A stretch of DNA of 61,066 nt from contig JACUUL010000006.1 in assembly GCA_014859345.1 (NCBI GenBank), positions 1 through 61,066 on the forward strand. Reading direction: 5' to 3'. Under the pieces are notes generated by a model. It saw nothing but the letters and a program-made list of their open reading frames with translations. It ran no database searches and had not been told where the DNA came from. Of the stretch, positions 50,029-59,077 are shown piece by piece. A program made the translations under genes and the position numbers. Every line of letters begins with the position of its first letter. Within the stretch, counting starts at the first letter, position 1. This stretch comes from Thermoleophilia bacterium. GTDB taxonomy: Bacteria; Actinomycetota; Thermoleophilia; BMS3ABIN01.

Positions 50029-51420
50029 ATGGAACAAAATCAGGGAATGCTGAAAAAAACAGGCCTATATGTTCTGATGGCGGCCCTCCTCCTGGGCACA
50101 ATGTGGCGCGGTGGGTATTTCACGGAGCCCAAATTGGTGCTGGCCTCGCTGCTGCTGCTGGCCGGCTCCTGGGAGATCGTCACGGCAGTGTCCTTGGGCG
50201 AGCGGCGGATTCTGCGCTCGCCGGCCCTGTGGATATTCACGGTTTTGACCGCGCTGGCCACGGCCAGCCTGTTTTGGAACGAGGCACCCGGGCGGGCGGG
50301 GCTGGAGGCGGCGCTCATGGCGGGCTATCTGGCGGCTCTGCTGGTTGCCCGCAGCCAGGTGCTGCGGTCGGGAGGCGCCGCGGCGGGAAGCCTGCTTCGC
50401 TGGCTGGTTTATGCGGCCTGCTTCACCGCCGTCTGGGGCATAGTCGCCTACCTCCTGAGAATCTATCCCTACGTCGTTTTCGTGGATCACTTTCTGAGGG
50501 CTGGCTCAGTATTTGAATACTCTAACGCCCTCAGCTGTTTTCAGCTTATGGCGCTGCCCGTGACTCTGGCATTTTTTTTGACGGCCGGAAAAGCGGACCG
50601 GCCGGTTTTCGCGGCCGCTGCGGCGCTGCAGATCGCTGCGGTGGCCCTGGCTTTTTCCCGGCTGGGAGCCGCGATGCTGCTTGTCATGCTTGCTTTTTTT
50701 TTGGCGTCTGCCTGGCGGCGCGGGCTGGCGCCGGAAACTTTCCTGACGATGCTGGCCGGCCTGATCATGGCGGCGGCGGCGCTGGCTTTCGGCGAGGCGG
50801 AGCAGGGGGAAATAGGCGTCGCCGTCGTGACGCTCCTGACGGTATCCCTGTACGCCGGCCAGGCATTCGCGGCCACGGCAAAAGGACGCCCGTTGTTCAA
50901 CAGGGCCTTCGCGCTTTTCGCCGTCCTGGGGGGACTGACAGCAGCTGTTTTTTTCGCCATTAGCCACCGGACGCAGGTCATTCTGAGCAGCAGGTTCATC
51001 GAGGGCCTGAGCGCGGACAGGCTCCTGCCCCATCGCCAGGTCACCTGGAACTCCGCGTGGCAGGCATTCATGGATCGGCCGGCAGGCGGATGGGGACTGG
51101 GTTCCTTCTACGAGATATTCTCGCGGTATCAGGAAGCGCAATTCACCAGATACGCCCACAACGTGGTCCTGCAGATGGCCGTGGACACCGGCATCGTCGG
51201 TGCGGTTCTGACGGCGCTGTTTCTGGGATACGCGGCAGCTCTGGGCGTTTGGCGGCTGTTCGGCAGGTTCGACCTTATGGGACGGGCGCTGGCCGCCTCG
51301 GCCCTGGTCTTCATCGTCTATAACATGTTCGACTGGGAATGGTACATTCCGGCGCTTACCGCCTGGTTCATGGTCATCGTGGCATGCCTGGAAGCAGGGG
51401 AACGAAAATCAGGGACATGA
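50029..51420 (+). CDS. O-antigen-ligase/Wzy-like membrane protein
   Basis: A 463-aa protein with about 12 hydrophobic segments. The large external loop has the WaaL/Wzy_C landmarks: HRQVTWNSAWQAFMDRPAGG, then WGLGSFYEIFSRY and TRYAHNVVLQMAVDTGIVG (about 375), where the H-N and R residues match ligase/polymerase sites. It may polymerise or attach a lipid-linked glycan. The start at 50029 has no strong ribosome site; ATG at 50047 is also possible. It converges with ubiA and is isolated from other glycan genes. Confidence 0.82.
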   Translation: MEQNQGMLKKTGLYVLMAALLLGTMWRGGYFTEPKLVLASLLLLAGSWEIVTAVSLGERRILRSPALWIFTVLTALATASLFWNEAPGRAGLEAALMAGYLAALLVARSQVLRSGGAAAGSLLRWLVYAACFTAVWGIVAYLLRIYPYVVFVDHFLRAGSVFEYSNALSCFQLMALPVTLAFFLTAGKADRPVFAAAAALQIAAVALAFSRLGAAMLLVMLAFFLASAWRRGLAPETFLTMLAGLIMAAAALAFGEAEQGEIGVAVVTLLTVSLYAGQAFAATAKGRPLFNRAFALFAVLGGLTAAVFFAISHRTQVILSSRFIEGLSADRLLPHRQVTWNSAWQAFMDRPAGGWGLGSFYEIFSRYQEAQFTRYAHNVVLQMAVDTGIVGAVLTALFLGYAAALGVWRLFGRFDLMGRALAASALVFIVYNMFDWEWYIPALTAWFMVIVACLEAGERKSGT

Positions 51421-51451
51421 CCTCGTTTCAACCGGGGACCCGAAGACAGGG

Positions 51452-52333
51452 TCAAACCAGCAGGTCCGCTGTCAGAAAAGCGATGTAGACAACGCTGATG
51501 ATGCCGTTCATGGTCATGAAGGCGGCGCCGGCACGGGAGAGGTCCCGGGGGGACACGATAGCGTTTTCGTAAACGAGCAGAGCCGTGGCCGCAGCCACCC
51601 CCAGATAATAGATAATTCCCATCTGAAGCGCCACGCCGGCAGCCGCCAGAAGCGCCGCCGCCAGCAGATGCATGGCCCTGGTGATCCAAAGAGCCTTCCC
51701 CGCTCCCAGGGCTGCCGGAATCGATTTTAGTCCCTCGCGCCGGTCGAAGCCGATGTCATGGCATGCGTAGATGATGTCGAAACCGCCGATCCAGAAGGTC
51801 ACAGCCCCGAAAAGCAGCCAGGGCTGCCACGCCATGGCGCCGGTGATCGCGATCCAGGCTCCGACGGGCGCCAGGCCGATTGTCGCTCCCAAAAACAAAT
51901 GACACAGGAAAGTGAACCGCTTCGTGTATGGATAGATGACAAAGGCGGCGATGACGACCGGCGACAGGTACCAGGTGAGCCGGGGCAACTGGAAGAGGGC
52001 CACAACCAGTACAGCCAGCGATATGGCGCCAAAGGATATGCCTTCATCGACTGACAGCCTGCCGGAGGGTATCTCCCGGCTGGCCGTGCGGGGGTTGCGG
52101 GCATCGATCTCGTGGTCAATCACACGGTTCAGGGCCATGGCCAGGCTGCGGGCCGCTACCATGGCCACGGTGATCCATAACAACCTGTCCCAGGCGGGAA
52201 TCCGGTTCTCGGCCAGGAAAGCGCCGGCATACGCGAAGGGCAGGGCGAAGACACTGTGCTCGATCTTGACGAAGCGCGCCAGCAGCGCAGGCGTCCTGAG
52301 CGGCCGGAGACGCTGTAAGCCCGGGGACGCCAT
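51452..52333 (-). CDS. ubiA: UbiA family prenyltransferase
   Basis: A 293-aa membrane enzyme transferring a polyprenyl chain to an aromatic acid in quinone synthesis. The two Asp-rich motifs are NRVIDHEIDARNPRT (about 63-77, NDxxDxxxD type) and YACHDIGFDRREGLKSIP (about 187, DxxxD), with nine helices. The ATG at 52333 gives the standard N-terminus (KIEHSVFALPFAYAGAF); the open frame further upstream overlaps ubiD. Adjacent UbiD suggests UbiA/UbiD-type or futalosine-pathway (MqnP/MqnL) menaquinone synthesis. Confidence 0.9.
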   Translation of the reverse strand: MASPGLQRLRPLRTPALLARFVKIEHSVFALPFAYAGAFLAENRIPAWDRLLWITVAMVAARSLAMALNRVIDHEIDARNPRTASREIPSGRLSVDEGISFGAISLAVLVVALFQLPRLTWYLSPVVIAAFVIYPYTKRFTFLCHLFLGATIGLAPVGAWIAITGAMAWQPWLLFGAVTFWIGGFDIIYACHDIGFDRREGLKSIPAALGAGKALWITRAMHLLAAALLAAAGVALQMGIIYYLGVAAATALLVYENAIVSPRDLSRAGAAFMTMNGIISVVYIAFLTADLLV

Positions 52334-52371
52334 GCTCAATCGCCAGGTTGCTGTCTTATCCAGGCTTCCAC

Positions 52372-53823
52372 TTACCCGAAGTCCCTGCCCAGGTCGATCC
52401 CGTAGCTGGACCATTTCATGTCCACCAGGCGTTTGATCTCCCCGCTCATGACGATATCGTCCGGCCACTCCCGGGGATAGCCCTCGCTGGCCCAGGCCTT
52501 GGTGGCGTCCAGGCCCATCTTGGCGCCGTAATTGGGCGTGGGACTGGAATGGTCGAGCACGTCCAGCGGCCCCTCGGTGATAACCACGTCGCGGCGAGGA
52601 TCCACATTGTTGAACACCCTCCAGGCCACCTCGCTCTCGTCATGCACGTTCACATGCTCATCGACAATGACCACGAACTTGGTGAGGGAGAGCATCCCCA
52701 GGCCCCAGACGGCGCTCATCATTTTCCGGGCGTGCATGGGATAGCTCTTCCTGATCGAGAGGATGGCGCAGTTGTGGAAGACGCCCTCTAGTGGCAGATT
52801 CATGTCCACCAGCTCCGGCAGTGTCAACCGGAGCAGGGGCAGAAACAGCCGTTCGGTAGCCTTGCCCAGGAAGCAATCCTCCATGGGCGGGCGTCCCACG
52901 ATAGTCGTGGCGTAGACCGGATCGCGCCGGTGGGTGACACAGGTCAGGTGAAAAATCGGATAGTCGTCCGCCACCGAGTAATAACCAGTATGGTCTCCGA
53001 ACGGTCCCTCACGCCTCAGCTCGCCCTTCTTCACGAATCCTTCGAGCACTATCTCCGCGGTGGCGGGAACCTCCATATCGACTGTCTTGCAGGCCACCAT
53101 CTCCACCGGGCTGCCCTTGAGGAAACCGGCCAGCATCATTTCGTCGATGCCCCGGGGGAGCGGCGCCGTGGCCGCGTAGGTGGTGGCCGGGTCTGTGCCG
53201 ATGGCCACCGCCACCTCCATGCGGTCGCCCGAGGCCCGGAAGTTCTCTGCCGCGTCCTTGTGCACGTGCCAGTGCATGCCGGTGGTGCGCGAGTCGAACT
53301 TCTGCAGCCGGTACATGCCGGCGTTGCGGTTGCCGGTGGAGGGATCCTTGGTGAATACCACGGGAAGGGTGATGAATGGTCCGCCGTCACCCGGCCAGGT
53401 CTTGAGGATGGGGAGGGAGTCCAGGTCTGGCTCGTCCATGACCACCTCCTGGCAGGGCCCTTTCTTCACGAGCCTGGGTGCCGAATCGGAAAGTTCCTTC
53501 AGCCTGCCCAGAGCTTTCACTTTGGCCACGATTCCCTGGGGCACCTGCAGCTCCAGGACCTGGCCCAGCTCGGCCGCGATATCGTCCAGGTCCCGCCTGC
53601 CCAGGGCCATGCCCATCCGCTTCATGCTGCCGAATTGGTTGATGAGGATGGGCATTCGTGAGTCAATCGGGTTTTTGAATAGAAGGGCCGGGCCGTGGGC
53701 CTTGCTTACCCTGTCGGTCACTTCGGATACCTCCAGGTGAGGGTCTACCGGCGCGTCAACCACGACCAGCTCGCCCTGTTTCTTCAGGATTTTTATGAAA
53801 TCTCTCAGATCATTGATAGCCAT
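52372..53823 (-). CDS. ubiD: UbiD family prenylated-FMN decarboxylase
   Basis: A 483-aa enzyme decarboxylating a prenylated aromatic acid in quinone synthesis. N-terminal MAINDLRDFIKILKKQGEL, the prFMN-binding region NRNAGMYRLQKFD (about 170) and the catalytic segment LRREGPFGDHTGYYS (about 275-289, with the Glu-Arg-Glu triad positions) are all present, as is PDDIVMSGEIK at the end. The length is normal (about 480-500). It resembles the menaquinone-associated UbiD clade. It is co-transcribed with ubiA. Confidence 0.92.
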   Translation of the reverse strand: MAINDLRDFIKILKKQGELVVVDAPVDPHLEVSEVTDRVSKAHGPALLFKNPIDSRMPILINQFGSMKRMGMALGRRDLDDIAAELGQVLELQVPQGIVAKVKALGRLKELSDSAPRLVKKGPCQEVVMDEPDLDSLPILKTWPGDGGPFITLPVVFTKDPSTGNRNAGMYRLQKFDSRTTGMHWHVHKDAAENFRASGDRMEVAVAIGTDPATTYAATAPLPRGIDEMMLAGFLKGSPVEMVACKTVDMEVPATAEIVLEGFVKKGELRREGPFGDHTGYYSVADDYPIFHLTCVTHRRDPVYATTIVGRPPMEDCFLGKATERLFLPLLRLTLPELVDMNLPLEGVFHNCAILSIRKSYPMHARKMMSAVWGLGMLSLTKFVVIVDEHVNVHDESEVAWRVFNNVDPRRDVVITEGPLDVLDHSSPTPNYGAKMGLDATKAWASEGYPREWPDDIVMSGEIKRLVDMKWSSYGIDLGRDFG

Positions 53824-53939
53824 GTCGCCTCTTGGATGTAGTTCCGGCGATTTCGATACGTATGATACGTGCTCATGCTTCTGGCCTGGGAGGAATTGCT
53901 GCCTCGGTATGCGCTTGGGTGATTGTGTGAACGTTTCGT

Positions 53940-54575
53940 TTAATTGTTAAAGCTGGAGTATAGCTCATTCAGGATCACTCGTAACTTGCCGGCCGCGGGT
54001 TCCGGGAATTTCAGCAGCAGTGATTCGGCCTGGCCGTCCGCATCCTTGAGGATGCCGCGTGCCTGAGCCTCCAGGCCGCCCTCCGGATTCAGGGGACCGG
54101 CCAGGCCGCTGCCTTTGCTGCCGGCGGCATGCGCCGCCAGCTTCAGGGTAGTCGCGGACCAGGCATTAAGGCCCAGGCCGGGTTCGAGCCCCTCACAACT
54201 GATTACGGCGCAGGTCCGGATCAGATCGGCAAGCATGTCTATGGGAACCGGATCCTCCAGCCGGGCCACCCGGTTCAGGCCCCGGGCATACATATAATCT
54301 CCGGCGAGGAGAGCGAAGCCACCATCAGGGGGGGCCAGCAGGCGGCTGGCTCCGATATGGAGCAGGTATCCCTCGAAGATGTACTCGAGTCCCGCCAGGT
54401 AGAGCCCGTCACCGTCGCTGCAGGAAGGGCCGGCCGCGTCCCTGGCGGCTGTGAACAGGTCGGAGTATCCGGCGTCTTCAGTCCGGGCCGGGGTCAGCAG
54501 GGCATTTCCCAATAGCGGGGTATCGGCGGCGATCTCCGCCCGGATCAGCGAGAGGATGCGGCCGGCCGTCGTCAT
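53940..54575 (-). CDS. isoprenyl-synthase-like orphan protein (HepS-type?)
   Basis: A 211-aa, largely helical protein. The stretch FALLAGDYMYARGLNRVARL (about 87-106) echoes the LAGDY segment of trans-prenyltransferases, but the catalytic DDxxD motifs are missing, as in the non-catalytic HepS subunit of two-component heptaprenyl diphosphate synthases. Position between rex and the quinone genes fits a side-chain-synthesis accessory. Its start overlaps the rex stop by 4 bases. No catalytic partner subunit is in the window, so the assignment is tentative. Confidence 0.5.
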   Translation of the reverse strand: MTTAGRILSLIRAEIAADTPLLGNALLTPARTEDAGYSDLFTAARDAAGPSCSDGDGLYLAGLEYIFEGYLLHIGASRLLAPPDGGFALLAGDYMYARGLNRVARLEDPVPIDMLADLIRTCAVISCEGLEPGLGLNAWSATTLKLAAHAAGSKGSGLAGPLNPEGGLEAQARGILKDADGQAESLLLKFPEPAAGKLRVILNELYSSFNN

Positions 54576-55207
54576 TTGTCAAGGTGAAAGGACAGGATCA
54601 TGAGTTCGGTTGACAGGTCCACCTGCCTGAGGATAGCCGGCTCCACGGTAGTGGCCCGGATGGGAGCAAAGTTCAGCACCGAAGGCACGCCCGCCCTGGT
54701 CACCCGGTCGATGAGCGGCTGGGCCGGCTCGGCCGGAGTGGTGATGATGGCTATGTGGACGTCGTTCTTTTTCAGAAAATCTTCCAGGCCGTCCACATGC
54801 ATCACCGGCCCGGCGCCCCGGTCCCTGCCCACCACTCCCGGATCGGCGTCGAACATGCCGATCAGGTTGAATCCCTGCTTCTGAAAGCCGCGGTAAAGAG
54901 CCAAAGCCGTGCCCAGCTTGCCCGCGCCTATGATGATCACGTTCCAGGACCGCCAAAGGCCCAGGCATTTTTTCAGTTCTGATATCAGGCGGTCCACATC
55001 GTAGCCTACCCCGCGAATGCCGAACTCGCCGAAATAGGATAGATCCTTGCGGATCTGGGCCGGGTTGGTGCCCACCTCCTTCGCCAGCTGGCGGGAAGAT
55101 ATCGTGGTCACGTCGCGGCTCTGGATTTCCTGCAGTTTGCGCAGGTACTGGGAGAGGCGCGGCACCGTTGCTTCGGGGATAGAGCTTTTCCTGTTCGCCT
55201 GGCTCAT
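54572..55207 (-). CDS. rex: redox-sensing transcriptional repressor Rex
   Basis: A 211-aa dimeric repressor that releases DNA when NADH/NAD+ rises. The N-terminal winged helix (about 15-75) contains SRQLAKEVGTNPAQIRKDLSYF-type recognition residues, and FGIRGVGYDVDRL is diagnostic. The NAD-binding Rossmann motif is IIGAGKLGTALA (about 91-102). The length matches the family. It lies within the hemB-hemL-rex-ubiD-ubiA operon, whose promoter carries a Rex-like site at 57637-57654, implying autoregulation. Confidence 0.96.
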   Translation of the reverse strand: MSQANRKSSIPEATVPRLSQYLRKLQEIQSRDVTTISSRQLAKEVGTNPAQIRKDLSYFGEFGIRGVGYDVDRLISELKKCLGLWRSWNVIIIGAGKLGTALALYRGFQKQGFNLIGMFDADPGVVGRDRGAGPVMHVDGLEDFLKKNDVHIAIITTPAEPAQPLIDRVTRAGVPSVLNFAPIRATTVEPAILRQVDLSTELMILSFHLDK

Positions 55208-55232
55208 GGCAGCTGGATGGCGACCTCCTCTT

Positions 55233-56540
55233 TCATGAACTCAGAAAGTCCGCAGCGGCGGCCACGGTGTGTTCCAGGTCTTCATCGCTGTGGGCCAGCG
55301 ATACGAAGCCGGCCTCGAACTGGGACGGCGCCAGATATACTCCGTTCTCAAGCATGTGTTTGAACCAGTCCGCGTACATGCCGGTGTCGCTCTCCTTGGC
55401 GCTGGCGAAATCCCTGACCGGACCGGAAGTGAAGAACAGGGTCATCATGGAGCCGACCCGGTTGGCGCACCAGGGCCTGTCCCCGGAAGAAGCGGCCTTT
55501 TCCAGACCTGCCGCCAGGGCCGCGGATTTCCGCTCCAGGATATCGTAGACGCCGGGTTTGGCCAGCTCGGTCAGGGTGGATATGCCGGCTGCCATCGCCA
55601 GCGGGTTGCCGGAAAGGGTGCCGGCCTGGTATGTGGATCCCGCCGGAGCCACGGTTTCCATGATCTCGCGGCGGCCTCCGAAAGCGCCCACCGGCAGGCC
55701 GCCGCCGATGATCTTGCCCAGGCATGTCATGTCCGGAGTGACGCCGAAAAGTTCCTGGGCGCCGCCGTAAGTCACCCTGAAACCGGTCATGACTTCGTCA
55801 AAGATGAGCACCGCTCCGTACTCGTCGGCCAGCGAGCGCAAGCCCTCGAGAAACCCTTTTGCCGGCGGCACGACTCCCATGTTGCCCGCCACAGGTTCCA
55901 AGATTATGGCCGCTACCCGCTCCCCCTCGGAGCCCATTATCGCGCCGGCCGCGTCCAGGTCGTTGTAAGGAGCCAGGATCGTGTCGGCCGATGTGCCCGT
56001 GGTGACGCCGGGACTGTCCGGCAGGGAGAGAGTGGCCACCCCCGAGCCGGCCTGTACCAGCAGGCTGTCGACAGCGCCGTGGTAACAACCGATAAACTTG
56101 ACGATCTTGTCGCGGCCGGTATAGCCGCGGGCCACTCTCAGCGCGCTCATGGTGGCCTCGGTGCCGGAGTTGACCATCCGCACCATCTCTACGGACGGCA
56201 CCGCCTTTATGACCAGTTCCGCCATCTCGATCTCCAATGGGCTGGGAGCGCCGAAGCTGACGCCGTCCCGCAGGGTCTTTTCCAGTTTTTCCAGAACCTG
56301 CGGATGGGAGTGCCCCAGGACAAGCGGCCCCCAGGAGCCTACGTAGTCGATGTAGGAATTGCCGTCGGCGTCGTACATGCGGCTGCCTTCTCCCCGGGTG
56401 ATAAACAGCGGCCGCAGGCCCACGGAGCGCATGGCGCGCACCGGGCTGTTGACGCCGCCCGGAAGCAGGCGGACAGCCTTGTCGAATAGCTCATCTGATT
56501 TTGTGGTATCCAAGAGTTCCCCCGGGGAATCAGTTGGCAA
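55233..56540 (-). CDS. hemL: glutamate-1-semialdehyde 2,1-aminomutase
   Basis: A 435-aa PLP enzyme of the C5 heme pathway, producing 5-aminolevulinate. Motifs are [12 protein letters not shown] (about 28), [21 protein letters not shown] (split at about 60-78), [15 protein letters not shown] (about 120), FDEVMTGFR (about 243) and the PLP lysine in [16 protein letters not shown] (about 270). It starts with TTG at 56540 after a GAGG site, 12 bases after hemB. Order and spacing indicate co-transcription. Confidence 0.96.
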   Translation of the reverse strand: MPTDSPGELLDTTKSDELFDKAVRLLPGGVNSPVRAMRSVGLRPLFITRGEGSRMYDADGNSYIDYVGSWGPLVLGHSHPQVLEKLEKTLRDGVSFGAPSPLEIEMAELVIKAVPSVEMVRMVNSGTEATMSALRVARGYTGRDKIVKFIGCYHGAVDSLLVQAGSGVATLSLPDSPGVTTGTSADTILAPYNDLDAAGAIMGSEGERVAAIILEPVAGNMGVVPPAKGFLEGLRSLADEYGAVLIFDEVMTGFRVTYGGAQELFGVTPDMTCLGKIIGGGLPVGAFGGRREIMETVAPAGSTYQAGTLSGNPLAMAAGISTLTELAKPGVYDILERKSAALAAGLEKAASSGDRPWCANRVGSMMTLFFTSGPVRDFASAKESDTGMYADWFKHMLENGVYLAPSQFEAGFVSLAHSDEDLEHTVAAAADFLSS

Positions 56541-56552
56541 AGTGTCCTCGGA

Positions 56553-57527
56553 TTATTCGTTCAGCCAGCGGGCCGCGTCCTTGGCGTGGTAGGTGATGAT
56601 AATGTCCGCTCCGGCCCGCCTGATGGCGCCCAATGCCTCCAGCACGGCGCCCCTTTCGTCCAGCCAGCCCCGTTCGGAGGCGGCTTTCAGCATGGAGAAT
56701 TCGCCGCTGACGTTGTACGCGGCCACGGGGAACTTCGTCTCCTGCTTGACGCGGTGAATGATGTCCAGATATGGGAGCGCCGGCTTTACCATAACGATGT
56801 CCGCACCTTCCTCGATATCCAGGTGCACCTCGCGCATGGCCTCGTCGCTGTTGCGGGAATCCATCTGGTAGGAGCGCCTGTCCCCGAACTCCGGCGTTGA
56901 CCCGGCCGCTTCCCGGAAAGGCCCGTAGAACGCGGAGGCGTACTTGGCGGCGTATGACATGACAGGCGTGTCGCTGAAGCCTTCGCTGTCAAGCCCGGTG
57001 CGGATTGCCGCAACCCGCCCGTCCATCATGTCGGACGGAGCTATGATATCGGCTCCCGCCTGGGCATGCGATATCGCCATCTTGGCCAGCATCTCCAGAG
57101 TGATGTCGTTATCCACCCGGCCGTCCTTGACGATGCCGCAATGGCCGTGGCTGGTGTATTCGCAGAGGCAAACATCCGTGATGACCAGCAGGCCGGGCAC
57201 CTCCTCCTTGAGCGCCGCTACGGCCATCTGCACGATGCCTTCTTCGTCGTAGGCGCCGGTGCCGGCCTCATCCTTCTCGGCAGGGATGCCGAACAGGATC
57301 ACCCCGGGGATGCCCAGCTCCCGCACCTCCCTGGCCTCGTCCACCAGGTTGTTGATCGAGAGCTGGAAGCAGCCAGGCATGGACTCGATAGGATTGCGCA
57401 CGTCCTGGCCGTGGATGACGAACAGCGGAAAGATCAGCCTGTCGGGCAGCAGCTCGGTTTCCCGGACGAGGTTTCGCATCTGAGCCGACTGCCTGAGGCG
57501 GCGCATTCTGTATGAAGGGAAATACAC
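56553..57527 (-). CDS. hemB: delta-aminolevulinic acid dehydratase (porphobilinogen synthase)
   Basis: A 324-aa enzyme joining two 5-aminolevulinates. Landmarks are DVCLCEYTSHGHCGI (about 117-131, metal-binding Cys), MSYAAKYASAFYGPFREA (about 195, active-site Lys), VMVKPALPYLDII (about 245, second Lys) and YNVSGEFSM (about 270). The GTG start at 57527 follows AAGGAG by six bases. First gene of the operon behind the promoter at 57658-57686 and the Rex-like operator. The order hemB-hemL-rex is unusual in mixing heme synthesis with its redox regulator. Confidence 0.96.
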   Translation of the reverse strand: MYFPSYRMRRLRQSAQMRNLVRETELLPDRLIFPLFVIHGQDVRNPIESMPGCFQLSINNLVDEAREVRELGIPGVILFGIPAEKDEAGTGAYDEEGIVQMAVAALKEEVPGLLVITDVCLCEYTSHGHCGIVKDGRVDNDITLEMLAKMAISHAQAGADIIAPSDMMDGRVAAIRTGLDSEGFSDTPVMSYAAKYASAFYGPFREAAGSTPEFGDRRSYQMDSRNSDEAMREVHLDIEEGADIVMVKPALPYLDIIHRVKQETKFPVAAYNVSGEFSMLKAASERGWLDERGAVLEALGAIRRAGADIIITYHAKDAARWLNE

Positions 57528-57636
57528 CCGAAGCTCCTTAGATTGATATGGTCATCCTGTTAACGTATCCCGGGCAAACAAATTGCGCCCATCCTGATCT
57601 AACAAAGCCTGACGGAGGACCTCTCCTCCCGCTCGC

Positions 57637-57654
57637 TTGTGTAGATTTTCACGA
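57637..57654 (-). promoter_or_regulatory. Rex operator-like site
   Basis: TTGTGTAGATTTTCACGA has the TTGTG-N8-CACAA form bound by Rex, with two departures from the ideal palindrome. It lies three bases downstream of the -10 of the hemB promoter, covering the transcription start. It fits the presence of rex three genes downstream. Confidence 0.6.
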
Positions 57655-57657
57655 AGT

Positions 57658-57686
57658 ATATTAACGCAGTCAGTGGGGCTGGTAAA
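57658..57686 (-). promoter_or_regulatory. promoter of the hemB-hemL-rex-ubiD-ubiA operon
   Basis: On the minus strand TTTACC (57681-57686) and TAATAT (57658-57663) are 17 bases apart. The leader to hemB is about 120 bases and contains a GGAGG/CCTCC hairpin (57614-57629). Confidence 0.55.
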
Positions 57687-57701
57687 CCGCAGGCCGAAAA
57701 A

Positions 57702-58469
57702 CTATGGGCTTTCCAGCTTTTCCAGGATCTTCTCAACCTCCGCCGAATATCCCGGGGCCGTGTCATAGGGGGTAGCGGCTGCCAGGTCGGCCCGGCGCAC
57801 GTCTTCGTCGAAGGGGAGGCAGCCGATCACGTCATATTCGCTCTTCATCTCGCGGCAGAAGTCCTCATCGGCTTCAGTCACCTTGTTGACCACTATATGG
57901 ATGTTGGTAATACCAATATCAGCGGCCAGTTTGCGGATCTTCTCCGCAGTCTGCAGAGAGCGGCGCCCGGGTTCCACGACCACGAGCATCGCGTCCACGC
58001 CGCGAGCGGTGGCGCGTCCCAGATGCTCCAGGCCGGCCTCCATGTCCACGATGACCACATCCTTTTCGCCCAGCAGGAGATGTGACAGCAGGGACTTAAG
58101 AAGCGCCGATTCGGGACAGATGCAGCCGGCGCCGCCGGTTACCACAGTTCCCAGCCTGAGCAGGCGCACGCCGTGCGCCTCCACCGAAAGGCTCTCGGGC
58201 AAGTCATCAACCGTGGGGTTCATCTTGTAGACCGGAGCCATGGCGCCCGGCTCGGCGCCGGTCCGCTCTTTGATCAGCTGTGTCATCTCAGAGATGGGAA
58301 CGACGGTCTCGGCTACTTCGGGAGGTATGCCAATCGCTGAAGCCAGATTTGCATCCGGATCGCCGTCCACGGCGTATACCCGCATGCCCCGGCCGGCGAG
58401 GATTCTCGCCAGGGTGCCGGCAACCGTGGTCTTGCCGACTCCTCCCTTGCCTGTAACCGCAAGTTTCAT
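57702..58469 (-). CDS. cooC: CooC-type carbon monoxide dehydrogenase maturation ATPase
   Basis: A 255-aa MinD/SIMIBI-class ATPase that helps insert nickel into CODH. Deviant Walker A is GKGGVGKTT (about 8-16), switch I is DGDPDANL (about 35-42), and the metal-binding CxC lies in GAGCICPESALL (about 112-123). Walker A' appears as VIVDMEAGLEHLGR (about 138). The CxC motif is the CooC hallmark and distinguishes it from MinD. The structural CODH genes are not in the window. Nickel import is encoded at 36-40 kb. Confidence 0.93.
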   Translation of the reverse strand: MKLAVTGKGGVGKTTVAGTLARILAGRGMRVYAVDGDPDANLASAIGIPPEVAETVVPISEMTQLIKERTGAEPGAMAPVYKMNPTVDDLPESLSVEAHGVRLLRLGTVVTGGAGCICPESALLKSLLSHLLLGEKDVVIVDMEAGLEHLGRATARGVDAMLVVVEPGRRSLQTAEKIRKLAADIGITNIHIVVNKVTEADEDFCREMKSEYDVIGCLPFDEDVRRADLAAATPYDTAPGYSAEVEKILEKLESP

Positions 58470-59077
58470 GTAGTAACCCTAAAACGATGCTCTACCGATT
58501 GCAAAAAAACCATGAGCGGATCCGCGCCCGAAAATCAGCATAATTCAGAAACAAATTAAGGGAATTCCCTTAAAAAAAATTCAAAAAGGAGTGCTTATAG
58601 GAATACCCCGGGGGGCTTATATTACATAAAATTTGAAGCTTAATCACCAGGAATAAGATTAAATTGCATCATGAAAAACTCGTCAATTAGAGTAAACTAC
58701 TTGCATTATAAGTGTCTTTGTCAACAATCAGGGAGTTCGGCGGCACTAACCGGCTTTCGGGATAAGACTTGACCAAGCATGACGGCGGCGTGGAAGCAGC
58801 GGCTCACAGCAGCGACCGCGGTCTATCCGACTCAAGCAAGTCTTTTAAAAATCAAGAAGATCGAATATCCGGATTTAGTGACCCCTGTGGCTCCTTCCAT
58901 AAAGACACTTTATTTCCATGTAAATGATTAACTTGACATCCGGGGCGCTCGGGAGGTGATGCGAAGCCCTAACAGGTAAAGCAGTCGAAACAGCGATACC
59001 AGAACGCAAGAACAAGAAGGATCAATGTGCAATCATCTGACCCAGACTGAGTCACCATTGCTAAGGAGGGTGAAGGG
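58470..59077 (+). promoter_or_regulatory. 608-base AT-rich control region with an 18-bp palindrome
   Basis: No convincing gene. The perfect palindrome TTAAGGGAATTCCCTTAA (58556-58573) could bind a dimeric regulator. Positions 58540-58740 are strikingly AT-rich against the flanks. A long-range inverted repeat AAGACTTG/CAAGTCTT (58764-58771 with 58837-58844) is followed by TT and AAAA. TTGACA at 58933-58938 has no good -10. AAGGAGGG precedes the next gene at 59063-59070. No known riboswitch was recognised. Confidence 0.55.

Noticed and set aside
58671-58772. 33-residue reading frame in the AT-rich gap
   Set aside because: No ribosome site, no recognisable composition, and it overlaps the inverted repeat.
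58930-59060. c-di-GMP (GEMM-type) riboswitch before the secreted propeller gene
   Set aside because: A GCGAAGCC stretch looked suggestive, but the second conserved receptor and the tetraloop arrangement are missing.
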